NCBI GenBank assembly: GCA_002118135.1
Contig: BDIU01000371.1
Coordinates: forward strand, 254 to 64,253
DNA: 64,000 nucleotides
Direction of reading: 5' to 3'
Origin: Trebouxia sp. TZW2008
Lineage: Eukaryota > Chlorophyta > Trebouxiophyceae > Trebouxiales > Trebouxiaceae
The translations under genes were made by a program, and so were the position numbers. Under the pieces are notes generated by a model, which ran no database searches, had not been told where the DNA came from, and saw only the letters and a program-made list of their open reading frames with translations. The first letter of the stretch is position 1. Every line of letters starts with the position of its first letter. Positions 1 through 13,560 of this stretch are shown here, piece after piece.

Positions 1-2492
1 CCTCACAACCTTTCAAGACAGCACATCAGCAGTTAAGCTGTACAGCTGTGCTTTCGTGCATGCGTTGCGCTATCCTGGTCAAACAAAGTCAAATGGCATC
101 AACCAACATACTTGTACACGATGCTGCAGGCAACTGCCTCAACTGACAGACTGCAGTTCCCCAGCTGCCTGCAACAGCAGAACAGCCCATCACAGCATAA
201 GTGCAACACAGTCTTGGCTGACCCGCTGATCGCAGGGGCGCAGAACAGCTCATCTCAACTTTGCCACATTGCAACAAGGTACTGCTCCTCATCACATGCC
301 ATGACATGTGATCCCATGTGCATACACACTGTGCTGCAAGCAAGTCCAATGGTCTCTGGGCCATTCTCTCCATGTTGCGCATGCATTTCCACAACTTCTG
401 ACAAGGTTTAGCAGCCTTTCAAGGTCACCGGGGTCATGAAAAGCCTGTCCCTGCTGCCTCCAATAACGCTACGGAAAGTCATAACTCCAACAAATCGTTT
501 TATAAGGCATAATAATGCCTTTACCACCCAGCTCACCATGCCACAGCACTCTTTTGTGCACAAGCACTTGCGGTCTGAAGCCTTGCATGCAGCAGCAACC
601 TGCAAGTGCTCTATCTAGTTGGCCTTGGTTTTGTAAACACTACTCCCTAAACCCTACCCGAAACCCTGACCATGCCTGACCCCCCCTGGGGTCACCCTGG
701 GGGGTCTGGCAGGGCCCAAAGGGGGCTGCACTCAGTGGCTGCACCACCCTCCTCAATGGCACCCTGAGCTCACATTGACTTGTGTTTCTGACATTGCAAC
801 CTTGTTGTTGAGGTTTTGTCAGGGTTGGCTGAATTGAGGAGTTGTCATCAGTGCCAAGATGGATGTTTCAGCTCAGACCAATTCAGATTTGGATGTTTAG
901 GGTTAAAGTAGGATAGCAATTCTCTGGACCCAGGCTAGATAAGCACAAAACAAGGCATGCTTGTGGGGCTTACAACACCATTCGACTAGGCAAGCAAGTG
1001 TGTGGCACTTGGTCACATGCACACCAGCAAGCTTGCCTTGGCCCAGCTCCTTGTAGTTCAGTGGACAGGTGTGACATCTTGACAGCCCTCACTTTATTGC
1101 TGTATAGCCTTCGAGGGGTTGTGGGCATGGGGTCGGTCAAGGTCCACTGACCATGGTGACAAGCTTGCACCACCCCCAAACATCATTATAGCCCAATCAA
1201 GCCTTGGGAAGGCAAAACAGAGGGTCACAGCATGGTGCTGAGAAAAGTGCCTAAGTGCCAGGGTCTGGCCAAACCAAAGTTGACTCCTGGGCAGTGTGGG
1301 ACACACCCTTGTATGGAAGTGGAGCTCATGTACATTGGGGCCATGCAAGGGATGTTTGCTGAAACTGCCTTGAGAGCTAGGGCTTGAATCGACCCTAAAC
1401 TCTAAACACCCTCGTTCGTCTCCTTCTATGAGAATAGTCGTGGTTTCGAATCCTTGCTTGTTCCACTACTCCAAGTGGCCAAAAGTCCGAATCTAGTTCC
1501 CGACGTGCTATTTCTTGTGATCTTGAACATAACTCTGTTACAACATCTCTGTTAATCACTTGTATATGAGTGCACATGTGTTGCACAGCTTGTGCCTAGT
1601 TTGTCTGCGGTGCGCCCAGAGGTGGCCACTTCTGGTCGGGTGTCAGTCACAGGTGCATCATGTTGACATGAGCTGTTTTGCTGCAGGCTGCAACGATGCC
1701 TGGGTGTGAATACACCTATCAGCTTGTCTAGATCAGCACTCCTCAGGCAGTTCAGCTGGTGGTCATGTCCAACCGTCGGCTTTGTTGTTCTTAAGCTTTG
1801 AGCGTGCATGGATCAAACATGCATGCTGTAAAGAGTCATAACAAGCTTGCTCTAATGACCTATGTTTATGCCATAGCCATGCTGCAGTCTCGTGCAACCA
1901 CCACTGGGGTATGTCCTACACCTCCAAGCTTCTCAGAATAAGCTTGAGTTGCAGCATACGCTGCATACATTGCCTTGCATTTTGACACACTAGTGGTTTT
2001 GGCGACCGGTCTAGTACCAATATTGCATATGATGTTCACTTTATAAGTGTCTGGAGTCATATATTTGAAATAATTAGATGATGACGTGTGATCAGTCTTT
2101 TGCAGCACTTGAGTTCAGATTAACATAAACTTGATAAATAGGCATTTTCTTTGCAAAAAATTGGGAGCACCTTGGTGTCAACATTGATATCAATACTGAT
2201 TGCAAGCATGAGCAACTCGTTACATCGCTAATGACTGACTTGGCTGATATTCACATCGCATGCGCATTGCCAAGAATCTTCAAGTCGGCGAGCATATAAA
2301 CTGATGAAAAACTGGTGATCAGAAGTTGCTAGGTAGAAGCTCATCGCACTTCACTCGTAAGATGCCTTGATGCTCCGAAACCAGCAGACTTCAGCTCGTG
2401 AGAACTAGCTGTTGCATTCATTGCAGCTGCAGCCAGGGTCTCGCGACGCACTCAACACTCCCAGCGAGTCTTCTGCCAGTCGGCCGAAGATC
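1..2492. other. Intergenic stretch, no gene recognised
   Basis: No open frame here gives a recognisable domain or an exon series with good splice sites. The sequence is CpG-poor and TGCA-rich like the introns of the window. It contains three short plant-telomere-like motifs, annotated separately. From about 2280 onward CpG becomes more frequent, which fits the promoter and 5' leader of the lipase gene that starts at 2493. Confidence 0.6.
645..672. repeat. Degenerate telomere-like motif
   Basis: The stretch holds one exact CCCTAAA unit followed by the variants CCCTACCC and GAAACCCTGA. CCCTAAA/TTTAGGG is the plant and green-algal telomere unit. Two more single units lie close by: TTTAGGGTT near 896-904 and CCCTAAACTCTAAAC near 1393-1407. 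All are too short and degenerate to be a real telomere. They could be an old interstitial trace or chance. Confidence 0.4.
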
Positions 2493-2560
2493 ATGCGGGC
2501 GGAAGACTCGGGTGCTGCTTTGCACGAGAGTGATCTCGACACAGACTACGGGAACACAGC
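2280..2560 (+). promoter_or_regulatory. CpG-richer 5' region of the lipase gene
   Basis: CpG dinucleotides (GTCGGCGAG, TCGCGACGC, CGGCCGAAG and others) cluster here, in contrast to the CpG-poor sequence on both sides. Similar patches lie at almost every other gene start in this window. I infer an unmethylated promoter and first-exon region. No TATA box or defined factor site was identified. Confidence 0.45.
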
Positions 2561-5500
2561 CTGGAGAGCTTTGTCAGCGTTTGCAACCGAGCAGCACCAG
2601 GCTCTTCGTCATGTCTTTGACAGTAATCCTGCTTTTGGAACCAGCGGACAAGTCGAGCATCAGCACGAGGCGAGCACAGCTGCAGAAGTTGGGTCACAAC
2701 AGAGTGCAACGACCGCTGAGCTGCCCGGCCAGGCAAATCCTGCGCTGTCCTCGAGGCTGCAAGCAGTCTTGGATCAGCACGATCTGGAGGGACATGTGCA
2801 AGCAGAAGTGCAGCGCATAGAACAAAGGATTATGGTGCTGAACCCAGAAAAGGATGTAGTGGTTCGACTTGACTTTATAAGAGGGTTAGCATCAAGGGCA
2901 GCATCACTGGCAGTGACGATCTCGCTTCTCATTGCTGCTGCAGTACTGCTAGCACAAGTAATCAGGAAGTTCCAGCTGGTGAGTGTGAGAAATGCTTGTC
3001 ATTTGAATGGCTTTGCTTGTGTTATTTGAGCGACGTTCAGGGCTCACACATGGCCTTGTTGTGCAGGGAAACTCGCCTTATCAGTTCAGTCATACAGCAA
3101 TGTACAAGGCACATGTGACGGTGGCTGTGCTGTGCCTGATCACGTTGACAGCCATCTTGGGCAATTTATTGTGGCGTGTGGGCATTGTAGTCAAACAGAA
3201 AAAGAGCTGGTGGGTCAGATAGTCTGTTGTGCTTGCTAACACTGCTGAGTTGCTTTGTAGGCACTGTTTTATTGACATGCCGGACAACCTTGTTGCTGCA
3301 TCAGTACACATGCATGCTCAGCTCAGCTAAACTGGTTGTGTGCTAAAGCTATTGCCAGCTGTGGCTCCAGTGGACACTGAACAAGGCTGCTCTGGGATCC
3401 TTGCAGGTGGCCAAGGCGCAGAAACATCATGACGTTGCATGCAGTAGAGGCTGCCGTCCAGTGGATCAACCTTGTATTCTACCTAGCGCCAAATGCTTAT
3501 GTGCTGAGCAACCCATGCAAAGTGCAGACGCCTTTCATTCTTGTATGTGGATTTGTACAGTGGACATGCTGGAACACGGTCAGTCTCAAGCTTCCCATCT
3601 TGCCATGCATCATGCAACTGTATGCTGACTGTTGCAGCTGCAGCTGAGCAGAAGTGTATACTTGCGTTATACATTAGAACTAGACTGGCATCTGAAAGTA
3701 AGCTTAACTTGCGAGTTCGACACTAAATCCTTACACTTTGATGGTTGCTGTTGCCGCCATCCTGCAATGTATGCCATGTGTCATGTTTGGTGGTACCAAA
3801 TTGTGTCTGACTGGCCGTAGCTAGGTAGCCATTTGCAACCTTGGCAAGCTGCAACACAGTGTTCCTGTAACCTCCTGGCATGTGTGCTCATCCTCATATG
3901 GTGCTTGAGTGCCCCAATGCTCTTCTCAGAACTTTGACACTCATAGCTAAATGTTTTGCAGATCTTTATGCTGTCCTTGGCGCATGCACTTGGTGGGCTG
4001 CAGCGGCACAGGCCTGCATCTCAAAGATGGGAGGAAGATAAAATCCCTCACCCATCTCTGGCTTTTCATGATGCACATCGGTATGGAAAGTTGCTGTTGG
4101 ACGGCCCATTTTACCTTCTCTGGCCATGCCTCATCCTTTGGCTCCCTTTTGAAGCAGACATGGGCTATGCCTGGCTTCATGAAATCTCTGGTAAGTAAGA
4201 TTTCCCTGTGCTTGTGATCATGGGTTGATGTGCACGCACTGCCTTCTACAGCAGAGACTGAATGCTCCTGACGCCTCAGGCTGATACACATTTAGCACCG
4301 TGAGCTGACATGATGTGTCATCTCAAATGGGCAAGTGTTGCGTCTGATGTTACACAGCTCTCACAGCAACATCTGCGATCGCGTTGTGCAGTACAAGCGC
4401 ATATCATGCGGAGAGCACCTGTTGACTGCTGACAACAAGCACCTGTTGGCCTGCACTCACGTTTGTTCTGTGATGTGCAGCAGACAAATTCATGTAGGTA
4501 TGCTTGTGGTCGAATCCAATCTCTGTACTGCAGGGCGGTCACCTGTGGGAGTGCAGATTTGTGAAGATGGACAGCAGAGCACACCATGTGTTACAGACAA
4601 AGGCGTCCGTGTGGGTGTGGACATTGCAGTGGCGCTGTCAGTTGCATACTTTGTGGCCACCTGCATACTGCTTTGGCAGAAGTTGAGGTGGTTCAAGCAG
4701 ATGCCATATACAGCTGTCAAGAAAGGCATTGTATATTTCACATTACAGGTGATTGCTTGTCTTTCATCCCTCACAACAGCGTCTGCCTGCAGCAATCAGT
4801 TGCTCTGGCCAAAGACTTGGCTATTTTCTGCGTGACTGCGGCTCAGCGCGGCTTGAGAGCATTGCTAAGGTTTGAATAGTCCTGTTGATTTGTACTTGTC
4901 TGCACTGTGTCATTTGAGACTGCTTTTGCCACAGATTGCCAGTAACTTTTTGATGCTGCTGCAGTTGTGGTTGAGATCTGGCGTGATGGCATACTTTCTG
5001 CTGTGTATGGTGCTGCTCTGGCTGGTAAAAGTCGGAACTTGTGGCAGCAATGAGTTCATCTGGACAGGCATCATGCCAATGCAGGTCAGCTGTGCCTGAA
5101 TCATCTGCAGCAAAAGCTTCTCATTGAACAAAAGCTGCTTTTGAATCTGTCTGTTCAGACGCACGATGCTAAGCTTGTGACAGTTTGCGGCTCATAAAGC
5201 TGCATAGTTTTCAGCGTACTGCAACAGCACTGCTTAGCTCCTGCTGCATGTATGCGTGCATGGCGTACCTGGCTGATGTTGGACACCTCTGGGAACAAAG
5301 CAATGCCCCATCTTTTGAGACTAATCCATCTTCTGCGTTACACAGAGCAGCATTCCATTGTGTTACCTTCTGGCGCTCCTACGTTTGGGTATAGCTTGAC
5401 TCAGCAATGGTGTTTACTTGCAGTTGGTGCAGACAATCAATTCAGCTGTGTTCTGCTACATCAGCACGCCGGTGCATCCGCACAAAGGAGCTATAGCCCG

Positions 5501-8500
5501 CAAGGTGAGCTCCTGTCCTCAGTTTTCTGCAGCACTCTCTTGCTGTTGTCTTTGCTGTGTAGACAAATGTTTCTGCATGTGTTGCAGTATTCGTTTCATA
5601 TGTTGTTTCAGATCTATAGTACTGCTTTGTCTGGCACGCCAATATGCCAAAGTGCCTCTTGTACTCCTTCAGTATGCTTTCTGGTTCAAAAGACATGGCG
5701 GCAAAAACTGGCCTTGATGGCATAGCTGTTATTGTCACTCGACATATCAAGCTGCAACAACACAGCAGCAGCAGCACAGAACACACTTTTGAATTGACAT
5801 TGGCTCCTGTGTTCACGCGATTCGAGCTGATTGCATACTGTATGGCAGGTATGGCTGCAAGAGCTGGCCTGGCTGGAGGCGGACAAGCCCATCAAGCTGG
5901 CTGCACGTGCTGCTATGAGCCCCAATGATCCCAAGTTGGAGAAGCAACCCCTCTTCTGCTATGAGACCATGCTCAAGCTGCTCTACTGGAGCTGCCTCGT
6001 CTATGATCATGAGAGGGTAAGCTCCTGGTCAATGGTGTCCAACTGCAGCTCAGCGAGTGTTCATTCCTGCAACTGGCATGCATATGGCTGTGCTTGATAG
6101 TGAATATTCATTGTGTGAACCTTCAAGATTGCTCGCCAAAATTGGTGGAGAGGCTTGCACAGCAAGCTTTTGTACTTTTCCAAACCATGGAGTTGAGCAT
6201 TCTCAATGTTTGCAGGGCAGGGTAAGCGCCAAAGGCCAACAAGTGCAGCCTGTCACAGACTCAGACTCAGGAAAGCCGCCGCCATCTTCAGCCAGAACTA
6301 TTTTGACACTGAAAACTGCCATGAGCCTCTACAAGCTCGCAGAGAGCGAAAGCTTTTGGGAAGTGAAGCAGGACACTCGCTGCCTTGTCAGCTGGGGCAG
6401 CAACAATGTGGTGGTGGCTTTCAGAGGCACAGCTTCTGTCAAGAATGCACTGGCAGACCTTCAGGTGAGGATGCTGCGTTGCTTTGAAGGTCTGCCCTGC
6501 CTACAAGCATGCTGTCAGGTTGTGCCTGCAGAAAGCTTTGTGCAAAGTCAAGGTGTAATGACTTGCAAAAGCTGTGTCAGGTACAAGGGCAGCTGCCACA
6601 TGATTGCAGCACACACTCGCAGCACTTGCAAGCAGCAGCTAATGCTTTTTGCAAGACAGCTTCCACATGAACTGTGGCTTTGGTGTCTTGACTGTGATCA
6701 AGCCAATTTGCTACAGCACACTGTAAAACTATTATGTTATAAAAGCAGTTGCTTGTACCACAGATACTGCCCAGTGCAAAGCCAACTTTGATGTCTTGCT
6801 CAGTCAAGAGCTCTTGTAAGGTGTGATGTATGCTGCAAAGGTGGCATGTGGTGCAGGCTTGGAGGGTGCCTCATCCCCCAGCCAGGGGCAGTACCTTGAT
6901 GGGCACTCGCCCACTTGTGCATGTTGGCTTTCTCAAGTCTTGGCTGGCAGGCGGGCTGAAGGACAAGGTTCTGGCGTCTGTGCTCAAGGCTGTGCAGCAT
7001 TGCCAGAAACGGATTGGCCCCTCACAAAAGGTCACAGTCTTTGTCACAGGTACAGCAGAAGCTTTTGCTAGTTCAGGTCACTTTATTTCTTTTGAGATTT
7101 ATAGTGATGTCAGCATTGCCGTTGGTGTGTCTCTTTTGCCTGACACCTGTCAGCAAGCACTGCTCAGCAAACGCGACACGAAGCTGTTGGATGTCTCAAG
7201 CAATCAACAAGGTACAGCATAAGTCAACTACCTCTGAGTCTCTTGCCAACATTGTCCATGCTGTTGGCAGGCTTGGCAAGCCCTGATACAGTTTTTGACA
7301 TATGGCTGATGTTGCAAGAGCTGTTGAGCAATCACAACGTCTCAATTGACGCACGCACATGTGTTTTGTTTGTTTGGATCTGTGATGTAGCCCCACAAGA
7401 ACGCCATCTCCAGGACTTTGTGGCAGTGAGATGTGTGTTTGGCTTCATATTTATGTTGCTGCATGGTTGGTGACAGCAAACATATGTTTTGGCACTGATA
7501 GATTTTGGGGCATGATCGTGCAGGACACTCTCTGGGCGGTGCAATGGCCACTGTAGCTGCTTACGACATCAGCACCAGTCTGCTGGCTCAGGTTGTTGAC
7601 AGCTATGAGGTTGTGTGCTACACGTTTGCTGCCCCCAGAACAGGCAACCATGCCTTTGCGCGAGAGTACAATGCCATGGTGCCTGACACCTGGAGTGTCA
7701 TCAATGACCAGGTCAGCCCTTGTACTGCTCCTGCACTCTCAATGGTTCTAGAATTGACCTCAATCAGGATGGTCATCAGCTGCTGATGACACATTGCTGC
7801 CCATGTCAGGCTTGCATGCAGCGATACAAAGATTGTCCACCAATGCTTGCAGAGCCTTGAGTCGCAGTAGGTGACTGACTTGCTCTGCAAATTGACATTG
7901 AAGGGAGAAGTGGGTGCCGGTTGACTGTATGAGCAGATCTTGCCTAATATGGCTGTCAAACGCAAATTTGTTGTCAGCGAGCACTGAACGCCCCATCTTA
8001 AATGCTGTTGCTGGTGTGCAGGATGTTGTCACCAGGGAGGGCAAGTTGCTATTTCTATATAAGCGGCCAGGCCAGCGGGTGATCATAGATGCCAAGGGTC
8101 GCCTCATTGTGCGTCCCACACACCTGGAGGCGTCTGTGCAGAGGGACACTGCAGGTACTGGGTTTGTGTCTCCTGAACAAACATAGTCCAACTTTTGAAT
8201 TTGGCAACAGAGTCTGTTCCATTGCATGCGGCTGTGCATCACCACGGTCTTCTACAGCATCCTTTTGGGTCATGTACTCCATGTGTCCACACAGCACTTG
8301 ACACTGCAACTGTCTGCAGCTCCGATCAGTGGTGACTGCGGACATACAAGGACTTCTGTCTGCGTCAAGCTGAGTACAGAAACGTCCCAACCATGCATGT
8401 AGTCTTGACAAGCATATACGTCAACCTGTTTGCTAGTCTGAGACTGTGTCATCATGGCAAGGCATGCTGCCTACCACTCATACCCAGCTCAAAAGCTTCA

Positions 8501-9463
8501 CATGGCTTACAGTAAACATAGCCTTGTGCAAGCAGTTTGTGGCATTTCTGCGTGAAAGTCCAAAACAGGAGACTGCAATCGGCTTGATGGCACTAAATAC
8601 GGATAAATATGCATTGGACCGCTGCAGGTCAGAGTATGAAGCATCACCTGCTGTCCAGCTACTTCCATGCTGTGCTTTCTGTTGCTCTGGCCCAGTTTGG
8701 CAACAACGGCATCCCTGAAGGCATCTCTGGCATCACCCGCCTGGCTGAAACCTCTGCCTATGTCCAGGTAACAGACATGCCTTGCAGTTGCTCTCATTTA
8801 TCCTTTGTCACGTGTTTTGCCTGCTTGAGGCATTCTGGCTTGGTCTGTCATCAGAACTAGTGCTTTCCAGGCAGCATTTTTGCCTGCGTTAGCACTGGCA
8901 TCTTATTCAGATGCACATGAGTTTGAACTTCAAATACGCAGCTGTAGGCTCCCACTTTTCACTCAGCCCTGCTATACATGTAGTTCAAATCCAGATCCTA
9001 GCTTGTCAGTTGTTGCAAGCACATTTGGCTGCCCAGTGGTACCATATTATGCATACATGACTGATCCTTGCAGCGCTCAATGAATCTGTGTTGTTTGCAG
9101 GATGTAGTGCAGTCACAGATGGGCATGCAGCTAGCAGACATGCAGCGCTACAGTCAGCTCACACCAGTACAGCAAGCACAGTCAGTATTACCAGGTGCGC
9201 ATCCCCCAGCCAAAGGCTTCTACCTCATTAAGCCATCACCAGTCACAACATCCTCCAAATCCTTGGCCAAGTCCCCAAGCCTGCTGTTCAGGCTAAGTCG
9301 CTACAGGTCCTTGTCTCCAACTCACAGTTCGCAGCGCAGCTCCTCATCTATTGCCCAGAGCGCAGGTGTTAGCAGCCTTCACAGCAACAAGACAATTGAG
9401 ACAGCTCAGGAGCATAGCACAGATGTAGTTGTGGACATTGATGACATGCAAACTGGGCATTGA
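2493..9463 (+). CDS. Membrane-anchored class 3 lipase (alpha/beta hydrolase)
   Basis: A predicted glycerolipid or acylglycerol hydrolase built from about 14 exons. The N-terminal part (exons between 2493 and about 5500) carries several hydrophobic spans, for example around 2900-2960, 3110-3180, 4620-4680 and 4950-5030. The C-terminal part is a Lipase_3 domain: the strand VVAFRGTAS (exon 6216-6464), the nucleophile elbow GHSLGGA whose Ser codon is at 7529-7531 and is formed across the 7049/7524 splice, and INDQ-DVV, the usual place of the catalytic Asp (splice 7711/8022). A His in MKHHLLSSYF (about 8635) is a candidate third triad member. The last exon (9101-9463) is Ser/Thr-rich and ends at TGA. 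Multi-span proteins with this domain are known in plants. The substrate cannot be read from the sequence. The start is the first ATG in the open frame inside the CpG-rich patch. Joins among the early membrane exons (3.2-3.7 kb) are less certain. Confidence 0.85.
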
Positions 9464-11212
9464 AGGTCATGAAGCATGTTGCTTGACTCAGCTAGAGTCA
9501 ACAGACAGCAAGCCAGGGCAGAAAATATGACAGATCAGCAGCAGCCACAAGTAAGTTCAGCTTGCAAGCTTGCAGCACGGAGGTCTCTCAACATCTGCAA
9601 AAAGAGCGCCTGGCAGGAACTGGGATCTGAAGCAGCCCTGGCTGCGTAGGTCTGCGCAGTGATGCTATGTATGCAAGAGTGTCGCTGCAAGGGCCAGAGA
9701 CAGCACTCAATCAGCAGCAAGAAGCAATGACACTGTATGGCAAGGTGAGCCATGTCTATGCATGCGTTGTCAGCACTTTCAGATGAGAGGTTGCTGGACA
9801 GGGTCCGTGTTTGTCAAATCAACTCCTCACAAGGCAAGCTGTCAAGATTATTGTGTTCTTGTGCAGGCCACAGAAGCAGGGCCCAATGGTGTGCAAACTG
9901 TGGCAATTGAAGGAGCAAGTTGGTTACAGCATTGGAGCTTGCAAAGTTTGAAGCATGAGAGGAAACATGATCAGATGAGAGTTGAGATCCTCTTGGCTCA
10001 AGGGTTTGTTCAAATGAACAAGGCACGAAACATGCAATTAGGCGTCAAGCATATCATGAATTTCATAAGCATATTACTTGGTCTGGCCACAGACTTGTCG
10101 CCGCTCTGAGCTGCTCAGCAACAGCTTTACCTGATGTCAAGTTGCTTTGCCAGTCAGTTCAGTGTCCTGTGATGACAAGGCAAGGCAAAGTTGGTGCAAT
10201 GCCTTTTGTCAAATGAAGACATCAGTAGCTTCAGTCGAGGTGCAATCTAGACTTAGTTTCAGCACAACAATTTGGTCATTTTTTGCTGCTGGGCACAGCC
10301 ATGACGAGCATGCTTCAGACTGCGTGCAAGTTGAATTGCACACAGGGATATGTGACGTCACATGTCGACATGATGCGGCTAGATACACAATGTCACATAC
10401 TGTGTTCGGCTCTTGGCCATTTTGACTTTGGAAGTCGCTTTTTGCAACAAGCATCTTGATGCAGCTGGCCGCTTGAAGGTTTCTACAGTATTCCTCCGAA
10501 TTTCAGGGACCTGGGGACTGAAAGTGCTGTTCTTTCTGTGGTTCAAGTCTTGCCAAACAACAGCAGGGCCAGCCTTTTAGGTACATTTTTTTGTGTAGGC
10601 TGAATGAGCCCTGCTGGATACTGTTGCAGGCTTGTAGCTGCACCCCGCACATTTCACTTTGTACATATTGTCCCTTCACGCATGTACATGGTATTGGTGG
10701 ATTATGTGTCTTCTGATAGACAGCCAGCATCATATCTCTTTGACCCTTCATATATAGCTTTATATCTTAGTTGACATTCAGCTTATTCATTGTTAGCCAA
10801 CGTAGTTGAAGCCGTGCCTGAAGTATGGCGGTCCACCCAGTTGTAAAGAGACACAAAGCTATATGATGCATGCCTTAACTGAAAGACAGCAACTAAATCA
10901 TGCAGACCACTGCCACACACTGGCACTGCTGACTTAGACAATACAGCAAATTCAACTAGCTCTGATTGCTGGCGCAGTGTCTGGCACATCACACTCTGTT
11001 GACACACTGGCTACAGCTAGTGGAGCTTGTGAATGTATAGTACAAAACCAAATGCAGCAGTGATAAATTCCGACACGCTCGCTCATAAGCTGGATGAAGT
11101 TTGTGCCCCGACCTCAGTTCACATTGAGCAAAAGATTTAGCAGCAATACAACCCATGATGAACAAGCAGTGCATCTCAAGTATACTGAGTTGGCTATGCC
11201 AGAAGGAAAGTT
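9464..11212. other. Convergent intergenic region between lipase and DGAT2
   Basis: The lipase gene (+) and the DGAT2 gene (-) end towards each other here. The region should hold both 3' untranslated regions. A 40-codon frame from the ATG at 9527 to the TAG at 9647 shows no recognisable similarity and probably lies in the lipase 3' UTR. I see no RNA gene and no other coding signal. Confidence 0.5.
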
Positions 11213-13292
11213 CTACTGCACAAATCGCATCTCAGACTTGCGATTTTGATGGTAGGCGTCTTTATTCTTATTGTACAGCTCAGTGAGTGCTTGCATGTAC
11301 AGCTCATGAAGCTGTTTCACCTGAGTCATGGCTTCCTCGCCTCTCATGTCCCCTGCAGTGCACAATGCTAGGCGTCAGAGCAGCCAGAATGAGAATGTAT
11401 GCTAGCATCCTGTTAAGAAATGCATATTCGGTGTCTGGGTAACATCAGCTGTTGAACAGCAAGCAAAAAATACCTGTGTACTGCTTCACGGCTATTGGCT
11501 GACCAATCACAACATTGATTGCCTCTTGGAAGGGCAACAAGCCCACAGGGCCAAAGAAGAAGCCCTTGCCATGCGCCAGAGGTATTGTGAAACCAGTCAA
11601 TCTGCAAGCAACGCTGATGCATCAGTGTACACATCAAGAGCACCTTGCAAGCTTGGCATTGTAACCCTAGGGAGGGCATTGCACCAGCAATGTGCACTGT
11701 CTCAGCATTTGAATTCATGGTCTTACCAAGAACACAAACAGCGACTTGTAGCTCAACAATTTTAGTGACAGATGCTGCATAAGATGTATGTATGTAACAA
11801 ACGCTTGCCGTTTGGTACCTTTTGACTGCTTCTTGTACACTGTGTAACCTCCCTTGCTTGACATGATGGGCATGCCAGACCTCATTCTCTCCAAACACAA
11901 TGACAGGCACCAGGGAAGCGCCTGCATACAGCCTAGTATAAGGTGCACTGGACAAGAGCGATAGCAACAACACAGCGCATGGGAAGCAAACACAGCACCA
12001 CTATCACCTGGGTCAAGCCAGCCTGCTATATCAACATGCTGCTGTTGATGTAAGTGTTGAGCCAGGGCAGGAAAAAGACGCATTGGCAGTCAATGTTGGC
12101 CAAGGCCTTCAGACTGACCTGTTTCCACAGCTAACTTGGCAAAGCCCAGCCTCTTCTTCAAGACCAGGTCCAAGGTATGTGGCTTGGACAGCAGAGACTC
12201 CTCTGCTCCACCCACAGCCAAGGCAACAGCCCGGCCTGGCTTCTTCAGCACCTGTACCCCAAACCTCCTTAGCTGGATGCGCAATGCAAGCACTGCTGCC
12301 AGTGACTGTGTTGATGGACATGAGCAATCAAAGCAGTTTTGGATCAACCTAAACTCGGATGGCAAAGATCTGTCAACGCGCAAAACAGATCAGGAAGCAA
12401 GGCCACCGTGTGCTCAACATGTCGGACACAGGTTGCATTACCAGCAAGGTTATTGACAAACTACATAATTTGTTGTACAATAGCAGCATCCGAGCCACAG
12501 AATGTTGTGGCACACTCTGCAGCTGCTTGCAAGGCGAAGCTTGTACCTTGAGAAGCGTCTTCTTGCTGACATCCACAAGTCCCAAGCTCAGCATCAGCTC
12601 TCGCACAATTGGGCAGCGGAAGTTCCATTGTAGAGTCCCTGCATCAGGAGCCAATCATGATACTTGGTAGGAACAACGAAAGGTGTCCAGAAGAGCTTGT
12701 GCAACCAAAAAAAGCTTGAAACCAGATTCTGATGATTTGTGCAAATCTGTCTCAAAGCTTGCAACTATCACTTACCTACATGCAAGTCTATTCCAGGAAA
12801 CAGCTGGGAGAAGTGACATGCGTCTGTGCAGAAGCTACACCAGGCATGCAGGGACAGCACCCCATGGGGGTGCATGGCAAATATATACCTGCACCAGGCA
12901 TGTACTCATGCTTGTAGCCATTGAGAGTGCTAATATCCAGCTCAGCTCACTGCAGTCAATGTTGTTGCAGCCACCTGCCTTTTGTCAGTGCCCAGCTCTG
13001 CTGATTTGTGCAGTTGTATAGGGAAGTATGAAGCTATCTGCAGTGTGAACAGGAAGGTGAGAAAACAGCAAACAGTCAGCATGAATATGAAATTGTTGCT
13101 GCTCACACACTGCATGCACTGGCATATCAAGCTTACCACTCTCCAAAAGTGCGCACGTTTTAAATTCGTGGGAAATGTAAAAGACGTGATGGCTTGCAGA
13201 CCGGGTCCATTGATGTAGACTAAATATCTGCAGCGCCATGCTCCAGCTTGCATGCGTTCGGCCACGACTTGTACTGACGTGCGATGTCGCAT
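11213..13292 (-). CDS. DGAT2: Diacylglycerol O-acyltransferase type 2 (DGAT2)
   Basis: Catalyses the last step of triacylglycerol synthesis, acyl-CoA + diacylglycerol, at the ER membrane and lipid droplets. The exons join cleanly in transcription order: the segment LKRAHFWRV-IASYFPIQL; YIFAMHPHGV with the family's HPHG active-site motif at 12861-12872; FPGIDLHVG; RCPIVRELMLSLGLVD; AVALAVGGAEESLL with LVLKKRLGFAKLA; TGASLVPVIVFGENEVW; KRLTGFTIPLAHGKGFFFGPVG; and a C-terminal helix ending FVQ before the TAG at 11213-11215. Splices at 12780/12634 and 12110/11920 rebuild conserved codons across the intron. The N-terminus is not settled: ATGs at 13292 and 13253 both fit, and the short hydrophobic N-terminal hairpin typical of the family is not visible, so a further upstream exon may be missing. 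CpG-rich DNA at 13.25-13.56 kb marks the likely promoter. Confidence 0.93.
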
Positions 13293-13560
13293 CGTGCGAC
13301 ATCGTGCAAATTACCCGAGGATCGGCAAGGCGAACAACCAGCTTTTCAACGCCAAATATATCGTCAGCGTCCAGCAGATCGGAGTCCAGAGATACAGGGT
13401 AAAAGCAAACAAGGCCGCTAGCTTCTGCTGGAAGCTGGCCTGCACCTTGCCGCCTGCCATTGATCGTCAGCACTCTACAAACGAATCGATCTGCCGGCGC
13501 GACGCTTCTTTGCGGTCAGAGTGCCCGGCATCGATCGCTGATCGACACAGTAGGCAAGAC
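13240..13560 (-). promoter_or_regulatory. CpG-richer 5' region of DGAT2
   Basis: A short patch with many CpGs (for example around 13270-13320 and 13480-13540) in otherwise CpG-poor DNA, at the 5' end of the DGAT2 exon series. It suggests that transcription starts here and that no large upstream exon lies far beyond 13.6 kb. It contains a short direct repeat of GTGCGACATCGTGC-like sequence at 13285-13306. No specific factor site is claimed. Confidence 0.4.

Noticed and set aside
1419..1470. A TTCGAATCC box resembling a tRNA T-loop
   Set aside because: No matching acceptor stem, D-arm or anticodon arm could be folded around it on either strand.
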